The notes: generated from the sequence alone by a model not told the origin. A stretch of 64,000 nucleotides of DNA from Fibrobacter succinogenes (GCA_902800815.1 CADCGB010000006.1:1-64000), one strand, 5' to 3'. Numbered from the stretch's first letter, positions 19,238 to 28,420 are shown. Program-made: numbers and translations.

Positions 19238-21880
19238 TTACACACCCTTCTTGAAGCGGTTGGACCACCACAGAACGATCGGAGAGCAGATGCACACGGA
19301 GGAGTAGGTACCGATGAGGATACCGAAGCACTGCACGAGACCGAAGTCGCGGATGGAGGAACCGCCCATCACGGCGAGGATCACACACACGAACAAGGTC
19401 GTGAGGGAGGTCACCATGGTACGGCTGAAGCACTGGTTCATGGAGCGGTTGATGGTTTCGCCGAAGTTTGCGGAACCGTAGACGCTCGTGTTTTCACGGA
19501 TACGGTCGAAGTTCACGATGGTATCGTTCACGGAGTAACCGATCATTGTCAGGAGCGATGCGATGAGGGCGCCGTCGAAGGAAAGGCTAAATGCGGAGAT
19601 GAAGCCGAGCGTGATGATGGTATCGTGCACGAGGCCGAGCACTGCGGCCACGCCGAAGCCAAGACCGAACTTGCCGAATCGGAACCACACGTAGAGCAGG
19701 ATGCCGAGCCAGGCGAGGATTACAGACAAGATTGCATTGAAGCGGAGCTCAGCACCGATGGTCGGACCCACTGTGTCCTTTGCGACGATTTCGCACTTCT
19801 GGCCGGCGGCCTCGAAGGCCTTGGCCATGGTGGCTTCGAAGTTAGCGTCGTCGGTACGGAGGCTGACCTGGTAGGAGTTTGCGGAAGTACCGCCCAGAGA
19901 GCGGACCTTCGTGCCGGAGATGCCTGCAGCGGAGAGGGCCTTGTTCAGGTCGGTCTCGTGCTTGGCGTCATCCTGGTACTGGATGGTGTAAACCTGACCG
20001 CCGGTGAAGTCGATGCTGAAGTCGAATCCCTTGATGGCGATGCATGCGATGCTAGCAACAATAAGAATTGCAGAGATTGCGCCGAACTTGCGACGGTTCG
20101 GAATAATCGGGAGGTTCGCCTCGTTGATGGCCTTGAAGCCGTTACCGATAGAGAGCGTGGTAGCATCGCGCTTGGCGAGCTTCCAGTCGAGGATGGCGCG
20201 GGTCACCGTGATGGCGCAGAAGAGCGAGGTGAGGATACCGATAGTAAGCGTAAGACCGAAACCCTTCACGGAACCGGTACCAATCTTGTAGAGGATAAGG
20301 CCGGTAAGCACGGTCGTCAAGTTGGAGTCGAGAATTGCGGTAAATGCGCGTTCGTAACCCTTGGCGACTGCCGCACGGGCGGTAAGGCCGTTCTTGAGTT
20401 CTTCACGGATACGTTCGTAGATAATCACGTTCGCGTCGAGAGACATACCCACGACGAGGATGAAGCCTGCGATACCGGGGAGCGTGAGGGTCGCATTGAA
20501 GAGCGACATCACGGCGGCGGTCACGAGCGTGTTGATGATCATACCGAGGCTTGCGATGAAACCACCGAGACGGTAGTAGGCCACCATGAAGAGCAAGCAG
20601 ATAACAAGACCGATAGCGCCGGAACCGAAGCCCTGGGAGATGTTCTCTTCACCGAGGGTAGCACCCACGCTACGGCTTTCGATAATCTTCATCGGGGCCT
20701 TGAGGGCACCTGCACGGAGCACGACAGCGAGGCGGTTGGCTTCGGCCATGTCGTCGAGACCGGTAATCTGGGCGTCACCGTTCGGGATGCGGTCCTTGAT
20801 AACCGGGGCGCTGATGACCTGGTTGTCGAGCACGATGGCCATCTGCTTGTTGATGTTTGCAGCGGTCACAGCAGAGAACTTCTTGGGACCGATGCCGCCG
20901 AAGCGGAGCTTGACAGCCACTTCACCGGCGCTCACACCGTCAGCAACACGTTCCGGGCGGGCATCGACGATGTCGTCACCACCCATTTCAGCACGGCGCT
21001 TGAGGAGGTAGAGGCGCTTGGCCTTGACCGGAGAATCGCGGTTGATCTTTTCGAGACCGCTACCGAAGGCGAAAGCGACGTCACGCGGGATGAGCTTCTT
21101 GACGCCTTCGAGTTCGAGAATCTTCTTGACCTTCTCGATGTTCTCTTCGGCGATGAATCCGCCGTTGCCGAACTGGAGGTAGTAATCGCTGAAAGCCTTG
21201 CCGACCTCGGATGCCGGTACGGTTTCGGCGGCGGAGTCAGAAACGGTGGAATCTTCAGCCTTTGCCGTCTGGACGGAACCGCCGAGCAGTTCTTCGTCGG
21301 AGAGGGCCTTGGTGGTATCCTTGGCAGAATCGACCTTGGCGACCGTGGAATCCGCAGCGGCGGAGTCGGCGACCGTAGAATCAGTGGCCACATCGGTGGT
21401 CTGGCGGGTCAGGTACTGGTTCAGGAGCGTCGTTACCGTATTGAACTTTTCCGCCTCGGCGAGAATCTTGAATTCAAGCTTTGCGGTGGAACCCACGAGG
21501 GCCTTTGCGGTAGAATCGTCTACGCCGGCAAGTTCGACCAGGATGCGGTCGTCGCCGGAGGGCGAAATCTGCGGTTCGGAAAGACCGTACTGGTCAACGC
21601 GGTTACGGATGATTTCGAGGGACTGCTTCTGGATGTCCTGGATATCGTCGTCTTCCTTGAGACCGGACTTGTCGATCTGGAGCGTAATGCTCGTACCGCC
21701 GGCGAGGTCGAGGCCGAAATTGATGGACCTGGAGGACAGTTTCGGATTTTCCTTGAGGAAGGCCTTCTTTTCGTCACCCTTCTTGGAGTGAACCTGGATG
21801 GAGGGCCATACCGTGTAGGCCGAGAGTGCAATGACGAGGAGAATTAATATTTCTCGCATGCCGAATGTATGTTTGTTCAT
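19238..21880 (-). CDS. secDF: Fused SecD-SecF protein-export subunit
   Basis: An 880-residue inner-membrane protein that uses proton flow to pull Sec substrates across the membrane. The SecD half has TM1 (about 8-27), the LDLAGGTSITLQID motif and a TM2-6 bundle with VVGMSLDANVIIYERI. The SecF half (about 595-880) begins with a new TM, has FSIDFTGGQVYTI, then VLGLVHDTIITLGFISAF and SVNDTIVNFDRIRENT. Fusion is common in Bacteroidetes relatives and some Firmicutes. An odd feature is a low-complexity Asp/Ser/Ala/Thr/Val insertion at about 160-224 in the first periplasmic domain, similar in style to the YidC linker. A terminator follows. Confidence 0.95.
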   Translation of the reverse strand: MNKHTFGMREILILLVIALSAYTVWPSIQVHSKKGDEKKAFLKENPKLSSRSINFGLDLAGGTSITLQIDKSGLKEDDDIQDIQKQSLEIIRNRVDQYGLSEPQISPSGDDRILVELAGVDDSTAKALVGSTAKLEFKILAEAEKFNTVTTLLNQYLTRQTTDVATDSTVADSAAADSTVAKVDSAKDTTKALSDEELLGGSVQTAKAEDSTVSDSAAETVPASEVGKAFSDYYLQFGNGGFIAEENIEKVKKILELEGVKKLIPRDVAFAFGSGLEKINRDSPVKAKRLYLLKRRAEMGGDDIVDARPERVADGVSAGEVAVKLRFGGIGPKKFSAVTAANINKQMAIVLDNQVISAPVIKDRIPNGDAQITGLDDMAEANRLAVVLRAGALKAPMKIIESRSVGATLGEENISQGFGSGAIGLVICLLFMVAYYRLGGFIASLGMIINTLVTAAVMSLFNATLTLPGIAGFILVVGMSLDANVIIYERIREELKNGLTARAAVAKGYERAFTAILDSNLTTVLTGLILYKIGTGSVKGFGLTLTIGILTSLFCAITVTRAILDWKLAKRDATTLSIGNGFKAINEANLPIIPNRRKFGAISAILIVASIACIAIKGFDFSIDFTGGQVYTIQYQDDAKHETDLNKALSAAGISGTKVRSLGGTSANSYQVSLRTDDANFEATMAKAFEAAGQKCEIVAKDTVGPTIGAELRFNAILSVILAWLGILLYVWFRFGKFGLGFGVAAVLGLVHDTIITLGFISAFSLSFDGALIASLLTMIGYSVNDTIVNFDRIRENTSVYGSANFGETINRSMNQCFSRTMVTSLTTLFVCVILAVMGGSSIRDFGLVQCFGILIGTYSSVCICSPIVLWWSNRFKKGV

Positions 21881-21973
21881 TTGTAATCCCTTAATAAGGC
21901 ATTAATACGCATTTAGTTGCGGGTCAAATGTAGAAAAATAGGAGGGGCCCGGGAGGCGGGAGACTATAGATAA

Positions 21974-23239
21974 TTAATGATAATTAATGAAAAAGGCCGG
22001 CTCGGGTCCGAGCATATTGACCGCGAGGGTCATTTTCTGCCTGCCGAGGGTGCGTGTGACGCTAAAACCCGCCCCGTCGCTCTCGATTTCCACCTTCCCG
22101 TCGCGCAGGACGGGATTTTCGAGCCTCATCTTGGTAAGTCTGCGGATGAACTTGTAGATAGGCAGTGCCTTGCGCGCGGCCAGGTCATCCCAGGGGAATG
22201 CGCGCCTGCAGTCGGGATCCTTGCCACCCTCCATGCCGATTTCGTCCCCGTAGTAGATGCATGGGGCTCCGGGCATAAAGAAGAGGAGCGCAAGTGCGAG
22301 CCTTATACGTTCGGGGCTCGTGCGGGGCTGCGAAGCGATGCGGGTCGTATCGTGGCTCCCGAGCAGGTTCATCGGGGTGCCGAATTGGCCTGCGGGGAAG
22401 GCCGCGCGGACCTTGTCGCAGAATTCGCCCGTGCCGATGGGCTTCTCGTCAAAGAGGTATTGCATGACCGCCTTGCGGAACGGATAGTTCATGACACCAT
22501 CGAACTGGTCGCCCTGCAGCCATCGGGAAGGCTCGTCCCAGATTTCGCCCACGATGTAGGCATCCGGATTGATGGCCTTGACCCTACGGCGGAATTCCTG
22601 CCAGAAGCTGTCGTCGTCGATTTCGTTCGGCACGTCGAGCCGCCAGCCGTCTATGCCACGCCTTGCCCAGTATTCGGCGACGCTGAACAGGTATTCGCGC
22701 ACGTCTGCGCAGTCCGTATTGAACTTCGGGAGCGCGGGGTAGTTCCACCAGCATTCGTAATTGGGCTTGCCCGAGTAGGCGTGTATGGGCCAGCTATGCA
22801 CATGGAACCAGTCCACGTAGGGGGAGTCTTCCCCGAGTTCCATAAGGCTGTTGAACTGGAAGAACCCGCGGGAGCAATGGTTGAACACTCCGTCCAGGAT
22901 GACGCGGAGCCCGAGCGCATGCGCCTTCTTGACCAGGTTGTCGAAATCCTTGAGCGTTCCTAGAACCGGGTCGATCTCGAAGTAGTCTACCGTATGGTAG
23001 CGGTGGTTCGAATTGCTCTTGAAGATGGGGCAGAGGTAGATGGCGTTTGCCCCGAGCCCTGCGATGTACTTTAGTTTGTCTGTGATGCCCGCGAGGTTCC
23101 CGCCGAACATGTTCGTGCGGGTGGGTTTGGTATCCCAATCCACGAACTTGCCTACGGCCTTGTATTTCGGGCTACGGCAGAACCGGTCCGGAAATATCTG
23201 GTAGAAGATTGCGTCTTTGACCCAGGCAGGAACGTTCAT
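21974..23239 (-). CDS. GH13 alpha-amylase/neopullulanase-like enzyme
   Basis: A 421-residue glycoside hydrolase of family 13 acting on alpha-glucans such as maltodextrin. The barrel begins immediately (AIFYQIFPDRF, residues 10-20), so no N-terminal domain is present. The four conserved regions are visible: DGVFNHCSRGF, GWRLDVPNEI (nucleophile Asp202), IVGEIWDEPS (acid Glu232) and NLLGSHDTTR (Asp297). No signal peptide is seen, so it is probably intracellular. I place the start at ATG 23239, 13 bases after the malQ stop; the frame stays open further upstream but only as a shadow of malQ. The short C-terminal beta domain ends near FFINYH. It forms an operon with malQ. Confidence 0.9.
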   Translation of the reverse strand: MNVPAWVKDAIFYQIFPDRFCRSPKYKAVGKFVDWDTKPTRTNMFGGNLAGITDKLKYIAGLGANAIYLCPIFKSNSNHRYHTVDYFEIDPVLGTLKDFDNLVKKAHALGLRVILDGVFNHCSRGFFQFNSLMELGEDSPYVDWFHVHSWPIHAYSGKPNYECWWNYPALPKFNTDCADVREYLFSVAEYWARRGIDGWRLDVPNEIDDDSFWQEFRRRVKAINPDAYIVGEIWDEPSRWLQGDQFDGVMNYPFRKAVMQYLFDEKPIGTGEFCDKVRAAFPAGQFGTPMNLLGSHDTTRIASQPRTSPERIRLALALLFFMPGAPCIYYGDEIGMEGGKDPDCRRAFPWDDLAARKALPIYKFIRRLTKMRLENPVLRDGKVEIESDGAGFSVTRTLGRQKMTLAVNMLGPEPAFFINYH

Positions 23240-23252
23240 GGGCGGCGCGGGA

Positions 23253-25226
23253 TTAGATCTTCCACATGGGCTTGCGGCGGCGGACGTCCACCAGCTTGCG
23301 GATCTCGGAATTGAGCGAGTTGTTCGATTCAAGCTGCTCGACGGTTACCGGAATCCTGTACGTCCAGTTCTTGCCGCCGACGGTACCCGGGATATTCACG
23401 CGTTCCTCTTCGGGAGGCACTTCGGAAAGTGTGGAAGAGAGCGCGAAGTAGTCCTGTACGGGCAATATGCAGAATAGGCTGTTCGAGGAGAACACGTGCG
23501 CGAGGATGTCGCGGACCACCGGAGGCGTGAGTTTCTCGGGCGCGGTGCCGGAAAGCTGCGCGTGCGACCAGTAGAGGTCTCGGTCAAAGTCGCTCTCGGT
23601 CCAGAGCCCGCGCAGGCTCGAGGTGTCGTGGCAACTTGTGGTGCACACGGAAAGTCGCGGGTATTCCGCCATATCGTAGTACGGGCTGTATGGTGCATCC
23701 CAGTTGCGGGCCCAGCGTTCAATACGGAGCGAAAGGATGTTGAGTTTCTTGAGCACCACCGGCACGCAGTGCGGTACGGCACCGAGGTCTTCGGCGCATA
23801 CGAGCATGTCGGTCTCGTTTGCGAGCACGGAGAGCAGCTTGGTGGCGTTCTGTTCCCACAGGCCTTCCTGCGCGGCTTCGTTCTCGTGTATGAGCCGCTT
23901 GAGGGTTTCCTGCTCGTTCTGCGGGAGCGTGGCGAGCACGGGCTGGTTGTACCAGTACCAGAACGGGTAGAACGTATTCTCGTCGCCCGCCGGGATAAAG
24001 ATGCGGTTCCAGTAGACCTTCAGGAGGGCGTCCTTCACGTTCTGCGGTTCGTCGAGGCTGGTAATCGCGCGCTCGTTGTAGAATTCCGGCTTGAACACGA
24101 AGCGGGTCGCCTCGTTCGGGAGGCTCTCGAAGTAGACGGAGATGATGTTCTCGGTCTCGTCGCCGAGGAATTCGCGGAGCTGGTCCACGGAGTAGTTCGG
24201 GCGGCGCAGGTATTCGAGCGTCTCGCGGCTAAAGCCTGCGCTGTGGAGCAGTTCCCACGTGAGCGGGATGCACGGGTTGAACCTACCGAGGATACCCGTA
24301 ACTTCACGCTGCGGAATCGACCATATGCGGAAGAAACCGAGCACGTGGTCAATGCGGTAGGCATGGTAGAACTTGCTTGCCTGTGCGAGGCGGTCCTTCC
24401 ACCAGCGGAAACCGTCCTTCTCGAGTACGTCCCAGCGGTAGGTGGGGAATCCCCAGTTCTGCCCGCTGTAACTGAACATGTCGGGGGGAGCGCCCGCGCG
24501 GTCGTCGAGCGAGAAGTAGTTGCGGTTCGCCCACACGTCGGCGCTGTCCTCGTTGATGAGGATAGGTATGTCACCCTTGATATGGATGCCGAGTTTCGAA
24601 ATCTCGGTCACTGCGGCAGTGAACTGCAGTTCTGCGACAAACTGCATCCAGGCCTGGTAGAGCATTTCCTTCTGGTTCTTGCTCCAGAGTTTTTCGATGT
24701 CGTCGGCCGTCGGGTTCTGGTACTTTTTCCAGTCCTTCCAACTCGATTCGCCGTTCTGTGCCTTGAGCATGGCATACGCGCAGTAGCCCTTTGCCCAGGC
24801 GTTCGCGTCGATCCACTTCAGGAGTTCCTTGTCCTTCTTGAGCTGGTCGAAGCGGTTATTGAAAATCTTCTTGAGTATGTTCCTCTTCCAGGTAGAAATC
24901 TTGTAGTAGTCGATTTTTTCCTGGTTGTCGAATTCTTCCTTGGCCTGGTCGATTTCTTCTTCGAACTCGCCGGAACCGCTCACCGCCTGTATGTTGATGA
25001 ATACGGGGTTCAGGGCGAACGCGCTCCGTGCGCTGTAGGGGCTCGCCTCTGCGCCGGTATCGTTAACCGGCAAAAGCTGGATAATGTTGAAATCGCAAAG
25101 TTTGCACCACTTGGCAAACGGGATAAGGTCGAGAAATTCGCCGATGCCAACCCCGGACTTGCTACGAAGGCTAAACAGGGGGATGGCAACGCCACTCTGG
25201 AATGTAGAAATGTCACCGTAACGCAT
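23253..25226 (-). CDS. malQ: 4-alpha-glucanotransferase (amylomaltase, GH77)
   Basis: A 657-residue cytosolic enzyme that transfers maltooligosaccharide units between alpha-glucans. GH77 marks include IPLFSLRSKSGVGIGEF, IQLLPVNDTG, SPYSARSAFALNP, GDIPILINEDSADVWANR, the sugar-binding PPDMFSYSGQNWGFPTY, the nucleophile region YRIDHVLGFFRIWSIP and the acid region VCAEDLGAVP. Length suits the larger plant/Bacteroidetes-type branch without the extra N-terminal CBMs. The promoter is leaderless-type, with TATATT 6 bases before the ATG and no ribosome site, and is divergent from the 25287 gene. Together with the GH13 enzyme and glgE it points to active glycogen or maltodextrin turnover. Confidence 0.95.
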   Translation of the reverse strand: MRYGDISTFQSGVAIPLFSLRSKSGVGIGEFLDLIPFAKWCKLCDFNIIQLLPVNDTGAEASPYSARSAFALNPVFINIQAVSGSGEFEEEIDQAKEEFDNQEKIDYYKISTWKRNILKKIFNNRFDQLKKDKELLKWIDANAWAKGYCAYAMLKAQNGESSWKDWKKYQNPTADDIEKLWSKNQKEMLYQAWMQFVAELQFTAAVTEISKLGIHIKGDIPILINEDSADVWANRNYFSLDDRAGAPPDMFSYSGQNWGFPTYRWDVLEKDGFRWWKDRLAQASKFYHAYRIDHVLGFFRIWSIPQREVTGILGRFNPCIPLTWELLHSAGFSRETLEYLRRPNYSVDQLREFLGDETENIISVYFESLPNEATRFVFKPEFYNERAITSLDEPQNVKDALLKVYWNRIFIPAGDENTFYPFWYWYNQPVLATLPQNEQETLKRLIHENEAAQEGLWEQNATKLLSVLANETDMLVCAEDLGAVPHCVPVVLKKLNILSLRIERWARNWDAPYSPYYDMAEYPRLSVCTTSCHDTSSLRGLWTESDFDRDLYWSHAQLSGTAPEKLTPPVVRDILAHVFSSNSLFCILPVQDYFALSSTLSEVPPEEERVNIPGTVGGKNWTYRIPVTVEQLESNNSLNSEIRKLVDVRRRKPMWKI

Positions 25227-25238
25227 GCGATAAATATA
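25227..25238 (-). promoter_or_regulatory. Leaderless-type -10 box for malQ
   Basis: On the minus strand TATATT (25238-25233) is followed by TATCGC and ATG 25226. Confidence 0.5.
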
Positions 25239-25273
25239 AATATTAGTTGCGGGCGGTTATGCTACATATTTGC

Positions 25274-25286
25274 TATATTCCCTTAC
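25274..25286 (+). promoter_or_regulatory. Leaderless-type -10 box for the 25287 gene
   Basis: TATATT (25274-25279) lies 7 bases before ATG 25287, with no purine-rich ribosome site. The malQ box on the other strand is only about 35 bases away. Confidence 0.5.
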
Positions 25287-25790
25287 ATGAGTATTTGTCC
25301 GTTTTGCAAGACTGAGGTGGTTGCCGCGAAGATAGGGCACCTGACGCTCCGCGTTTGTCCTAACTGCTATTCGACGTTCTTCCCGTGCGACCAGACGATG
25401 GCGCTCCGGGGTGACCTGCCGGATCGTTCCCGCGAGATGTGGTACGAGGCGCTTAAGGCGAAGAACCCCGTGGACCCCGATATGACGGGTGCATGCTGTA
25501 TTGACCATGGCGAGCCTCTCGTAGATGGCAACATTCCCGACTACGGCCTGCCGGGCAAGGTGACTACCTGCTGCAAGATGTTCCACCTGCCCCCGTCGCA
25601 GATGCTCACGATTCTGAAGCGCACGATTGATTCGCCGTTCCAGAAACCCAATGCAAACGGCAAACATCATTTCTTCTTTATCCGCGCAATCGATTCGCTG
25701 GTAAATAAGTGGTTTGGAGAGAAAATGCCCGAGGTCGACCCCTTGGACGAGATACCGTATAACCTCCACCTGAAGAAGATATTCGAATAA
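25287..25790 (+). CDS. Zinc-ribbon protein of unknown function
   Basis: A 167-residue, probably cytosolic protein. A CPFC...CPNC pair at about residues 4-7 and 25-28 forms a TFIIB-type zinc ribbon. Later pairs of Cys and His (ACCIDHGE and TTCCKMFHLPP) could bind a second metal. The C-terminal part has HHFFFIRAIDSLVNKWFGE and no recognised domain. It is the first gene of a four-gene operon: the next gene begins 1 base after its stop. The frame extends far upstream as an artefact opposite malQ; the leaderless-type box and the sudden start of protein-like sequence support ATG 25287. Confidence 0.7.
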   Translation: MSICPFCKTEVVAAKIGHLTLRVCPNCYSTFFPCDQTMALRGDLPDRSREMWYEALKAKNPVDPDMTGACCIDHGEPLVDGNIPDYGLPGKVTTCCKMFHLPPSQMLTILKRTIDSPFQKPNANGKHHFFFIRAIDSLVNKWFGEKMPEVDPLDEIPYNLHLKKIFE

Positions 25791-25791
25791 G

Positions 25792-26523
25792 ATGAAAAAG
25801 ACATACGCGGTTCTTGCACTTATCGCTGTTGCGATTCTTGTCGCCTATGCATTGCTCCCTGATCGTTCGTTCAAGGAAGACCTTTTGCCTGTGCCTGAAG
25901 GCGCAACGCTCGACGGGTACGACGACCGCTCCGATGGAGGGGCGTCGGAAGCAAGCCTCAGCGTGAATGGCGGTGAAGCCGAATTCTCGTGCATGCTCGG
26001 GGCCGATACCGTAAAGTTCGCGTGGTGCGGTCTTCTCTGGAACCTGGACCCCGAAGGCAAGAAGGATTACCGGAACTGGACCTTTGTCGACAGCGTCTAT
26101 ATTGACGTGGAGGCCCGGGGCATAAAGGAAATCATCGTGAAGGTGTGGACGTTCGACCCGGACGTGACCGATATCGGAAAGCCCGCGACGTTCAAGCTGC
26201 TCCTGAAGGAAGTCCCCGTGAAGGAGGGAAGGCAGCGCGTGGCAATCCCGATGGAACAGTTCTATACGCCGGATTTCTGGTACGAAACGGCGAAGGTTTC
26301 ACAGGAATTCAACAAGCGCCACCAGGAAACTGTCGCGCGTGTCGAGATTGTGCCGGGCTGGGACCATCCCCGCGGGAAAAAGTTTACCCTCAAATTACAT
26401 GAAGTTTCTTTCTGGGGAATCAGCAACCTGTACTTCGGCATCGTGCTTATCTCGTTTATCTTGCTGACTATTGCTGCTGTGGGGCTTCGCCACAAGACGG
26501 GGAACGATGAATCTAAGAAGTAA
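25792..26523 (+). CDS. Membrane-anchored protein with an extracytoplasmic beta domain, paralogue A
   Basis: A 243-residue protein with an N-terminal hydrophobic segment (about 5-22), an extracytoplasmic region of about 185 residues, and a C-terminal transmembrane helix (about 210-232) with a short basic tail. The middle region reads as a jelly-roll of the CBM11/CIA30 type: a DGYDDRSDGG start, WTFVDSVYIDVEARGIKEI strands, a TPDFWYETA segment and KLHEVSFWGISNLY before the TM. The same layout occurs in the next gene. It lacks a catalytic or signalling domain. It is possibly a sensor or binding subunit of an envelope complex; the function is unknown. It has no ribosome site of its own and is likely translated by coupling. 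Confidence 0.65.
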   Translation: MKKTYAVLALIAVAILVAYALLPDRSFKEDLLPVPEGATLDGYDDRSDGGASEASLSVNGGEAEFSCMLGADTVKFAWCGLLWNLDPEGKKDYRNWTFVDSVYIDVEARGIKEIIVKVWTFDPDVTDIGKPATFKLLLKEVPVKEGRQRVAIPMEQFYTPDFWYETAKVSQEFNKRHQETVARVEIVPGWDHPRGKKFTLKLHEVSFWGISNLYFGIVLISFILLTIAAVGLRHKTGNDESKK

Positions 26524-27277
26524 GGTTATCTTACTTGCAGTTTTTCTGATTGCACTTGGCGTGTGGGCGTGGGCGTTCCTCTCGTTCCGGCAGGTTTCAT
26601 GCACGTTCTACCCGCAGGGCGCATATCCGCTCTATTCGCTCGACGATTCCGCCTTCGGCGGCACTTCTACCTGTGACGTGCAGGCAGGCGATACGCTGCT
26701 TGACGTGAGCATCAACGTGCGTTCGGGTGTCGCGTACCCGGCGGTGGGTGTCGGGTTCAACCTCAATTCTGTGAACAGCCGTCCCGTAGGGCATTTCGAC
26801 TTTTCGCAGTTCGATTCCATGGAGGTTACGTTCGCGACAAGGTACATGCGTACTATTATGGTGCGTGTGTTGACGGACGACCCGGTTTATACGAAGGAAG
26901 GCTTCCGCGAAACGCTGCGCCCTGTGGTCATGAGTATTCCCGCATCGCGGTCGTTTACTAGCGAGCGCTTTGCGATAAACAAGTTCAGGACTGCTGTATG
27001 GTGGATTGCCGCCATGGGCATGGAAGAGGATGATGGCCTCACGTACCTGCACCGCGCGCTTTCGCTCGAGATTGTAAATGGCGATGGCGCCATGCGCGGT
27101 ATCCCTGACGAAATCGAGGTGAAGTCGGTAAGCGCGTGGGGTATCAATCGCGATTTTGAACGGACGATGTTTATCGTACTCGCGCTTATCGCAGTTGCAT
27201 TCGTGCTGGGCGAACTGAAACTTTTCGGGGTGCTTGATAGAAAGGCTACCTCAAAATCTGGGAGGAAAAATGACTAA
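26507..27277 (+). CDS. Membrane-anchored protein with an extracytoplasmic beta domain, paralogue B
   Basis: A 256-residue protein with the same plan as the preceding gene: an N-terminal TM (about 6-25), a beta-rich outer region with YPLYSLDDSAFGGTSTCDV, FDFSQFDSMEVTFATRYMR and KSVSAWGINRDF, and a C-terminal TM (about 220-240). Shared landmarks with its neighbour (the Asp/Gly-rich opening, the central FDS.EV strand, and SxWGI just before the TM) suggest an old tandem duplication with strong divergence. I place the start at ATG 26507, preceded by GGGG, overlapping the previous gene by 17 bases. It overlaps the next gene by 8 bases. The function is unknown. Confidence 0.65.
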   Translation: MNLRSKVILLAVFLIALGVWAWAFLSFRQVSCTFYPQGAYPLYSLDDSAFGGTSTCDVQAGDTLLDVSINVRSGVAYPAVGVGFNLNSVNSRPVGHFDFSQFDSMEVTFATRYMRTIMVRVLTDDPVYTKEGFRETLRPVVMSIPASRSFTSERFAINKFRTAVWWIAAMGMEEDDGLTYLHRALSLEIVNGDGAMRGIPDEIEVKSVSAWGINRDFERTMFIVLALIAVAFVLGELKLFGVLDRKATSKSGRKND

Positions 27278-28397
27278 ACACTGGACCCTTGACCGTGTAA
27301 TGCGGTTTATACTCTGGACGGTGGGGCTCGGGATTTCGCTCGCGCTGGTGTATTACCTGCGCGGCGTGCTGTTCCCGTTCTTTGCGGCGTTCCTTATCGC
27401 CTACATTGTAGACCCCATCGTGAACAAGTTGCAGACGATGGTGAAGAAGCGCGTTATCGCAGTCATTATCGTGCTGCTCGCGTTCGCCCTGATACTTTTC
27501 GGCATAGGCAAGTTGTTTATTCCGCAAATCGTACGCGAAGTCCAGACGCTGGGCGTGTTGATTGCACGTATGTTTACGGACTCCGAATGGTCCTCGCGCC
27601 TGAACGAGTTCCTGCCTGCGAACCTGTGGGAGACTGTCCGCGAGATGATTTCTTGGGACAAGGTTGCGGCCGCTATGCAGCATATGGATTTCTGGAGTGA
27701 AGTGCAGAGCATTGCATCGAAGGTGTTGCCCGGCGCGTGGGGCGTGCTCTCCTATACGGGTACGATTGCCGTGTGGTTCTCGAGTGCTGCGATTATCTTC
27801 ATGTACCTCGTGTTCATCATGCTCGACATGCACAAGATTCGTAAAGGTATGCTGAATGTGTTTCCGGTACGTTTCCGTCGCAAGGCTAGTTTGTTTGCAA
27901 TGGATACAGATAAATTCATGGGAAACTACTTCCGTGCTCAGGCGCTGGTCGCCCTTATCGTCGGAATCCTTTACGCTATTGGCTTCGGCGTGATGGGACT
28001 GCCTATGGGGGTCGCCTTCGGTCTCTTCTCCGGTGCGCTCAACATGATCCCGTACATGCAGCTCACGACCATCCCGCTCGCACTGCTACTGGCGGTCGTC
28101 CACGCGCTCAACACCGGACTGCCGTTCTGGGAAGTCGCTCTCATCATCGGCTCTATCTACCTAGTGGTGCAGATTATCGAGGACTTTTTCCTTGTGCCGC
28201 GCATCGTCGGAGGCTCTATGGACTTGCCTCCGGTAGGCATTCTTCTCTCGCTTTCTATATGGGGTAAGTTGTTGGGCTTCTTAGGGTTACTTGTTGCAAT
28301 CCCCTTCACTTGCATATGCCTCGTGTACCTCAAGAGGTTCCATGAAAAGACTGCCGAAGCGGAATCTACCGAGGTCGGACCACCGCCCGAGGCTTGA
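27270..28397 (+). CDS. AI-2E/PerM-family membrane permease
   Basis: A 375-residue inner-membrane protein of the AI-2E transporter (PerM/YhhT) family; members export autoinducer-2 or act as Na+/H+ antiporters, and others are uncharacterised. Two N-terminal helix pairs (about 8-55 and 65-90) and the family motifs FLIAYIVDPIVNKL, VALIVGILYAIGF and LFSGALNMIPYMQL are visible, followed by LVPRIVGGSMDLPP and WGKLLGFLGLLVAIP near the end. A GGAGG ribosome site precedes ATG 27270, which overlaps the previous stop by 8 bases. It ends the four-gene operon with the zinc-ribbon protein and two paralogous anchored proteins, which is not a standard context for this family. Confidence 0.85.
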   Translation: MTKHWTLDRVMRFILWTVGLGISLALVYYLRGVLFPFFAAFLIAYIVDPIVNKLQTMVKKRVIAVIIVLLAFALILFGIGKLFIPQIVREVQTLGVLIARMFTDSEWSSRLNEFLPANLWETVREMISWDKVAAAMQHMDFWSEVQSIASKVLPGAWGVLSYTGTIAVWFSSAAIIFMYLVFIMLDMHKIRKGMLNVFPVRFRRKASLFAMDTDKFMGNYFRAQALVALIVGILYAIGFGVMGLPMGVAFGLFSGALNMIPYMQLTTIPLALLLAVVHALNTGLPFWEVALIIGSIYLVVQIIEDFFLVPRIVGGSMDLPPVGILLSLSIWGKLLGFLGLLVAIPFTCICLVYLKRFHEKTAEAESTEVGPPPEA

Positions 28398-28420
28398 TTT
28401 TAAAGGGCTAGGAAAAAGAC

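Noticed and set aside
19214..21847. A plus-strand open frame of 877 codons opposite secDF
   Set aside because: It is the shadow of the secDF codon pattern: His/Asp/Glu/Gly-rich, no domain, no ribosome site. SecDF motifs on the other strand are unmistakable.
22000..25226. GH13 plus malQ as a complete polysaccharide utilisation locus
   Set aside because: No SusC/SusD-type transporter, no surface enzyme and no regulator accompany them; both enzymes lack signal peptides.
23496..25286. Upstream extension of the zinc-ribbon gene opposite malQ
   Set aside because: The extra residues are antisense to malQ and not protein-like; the promoter box and Cys motifs fix the start at 25287.
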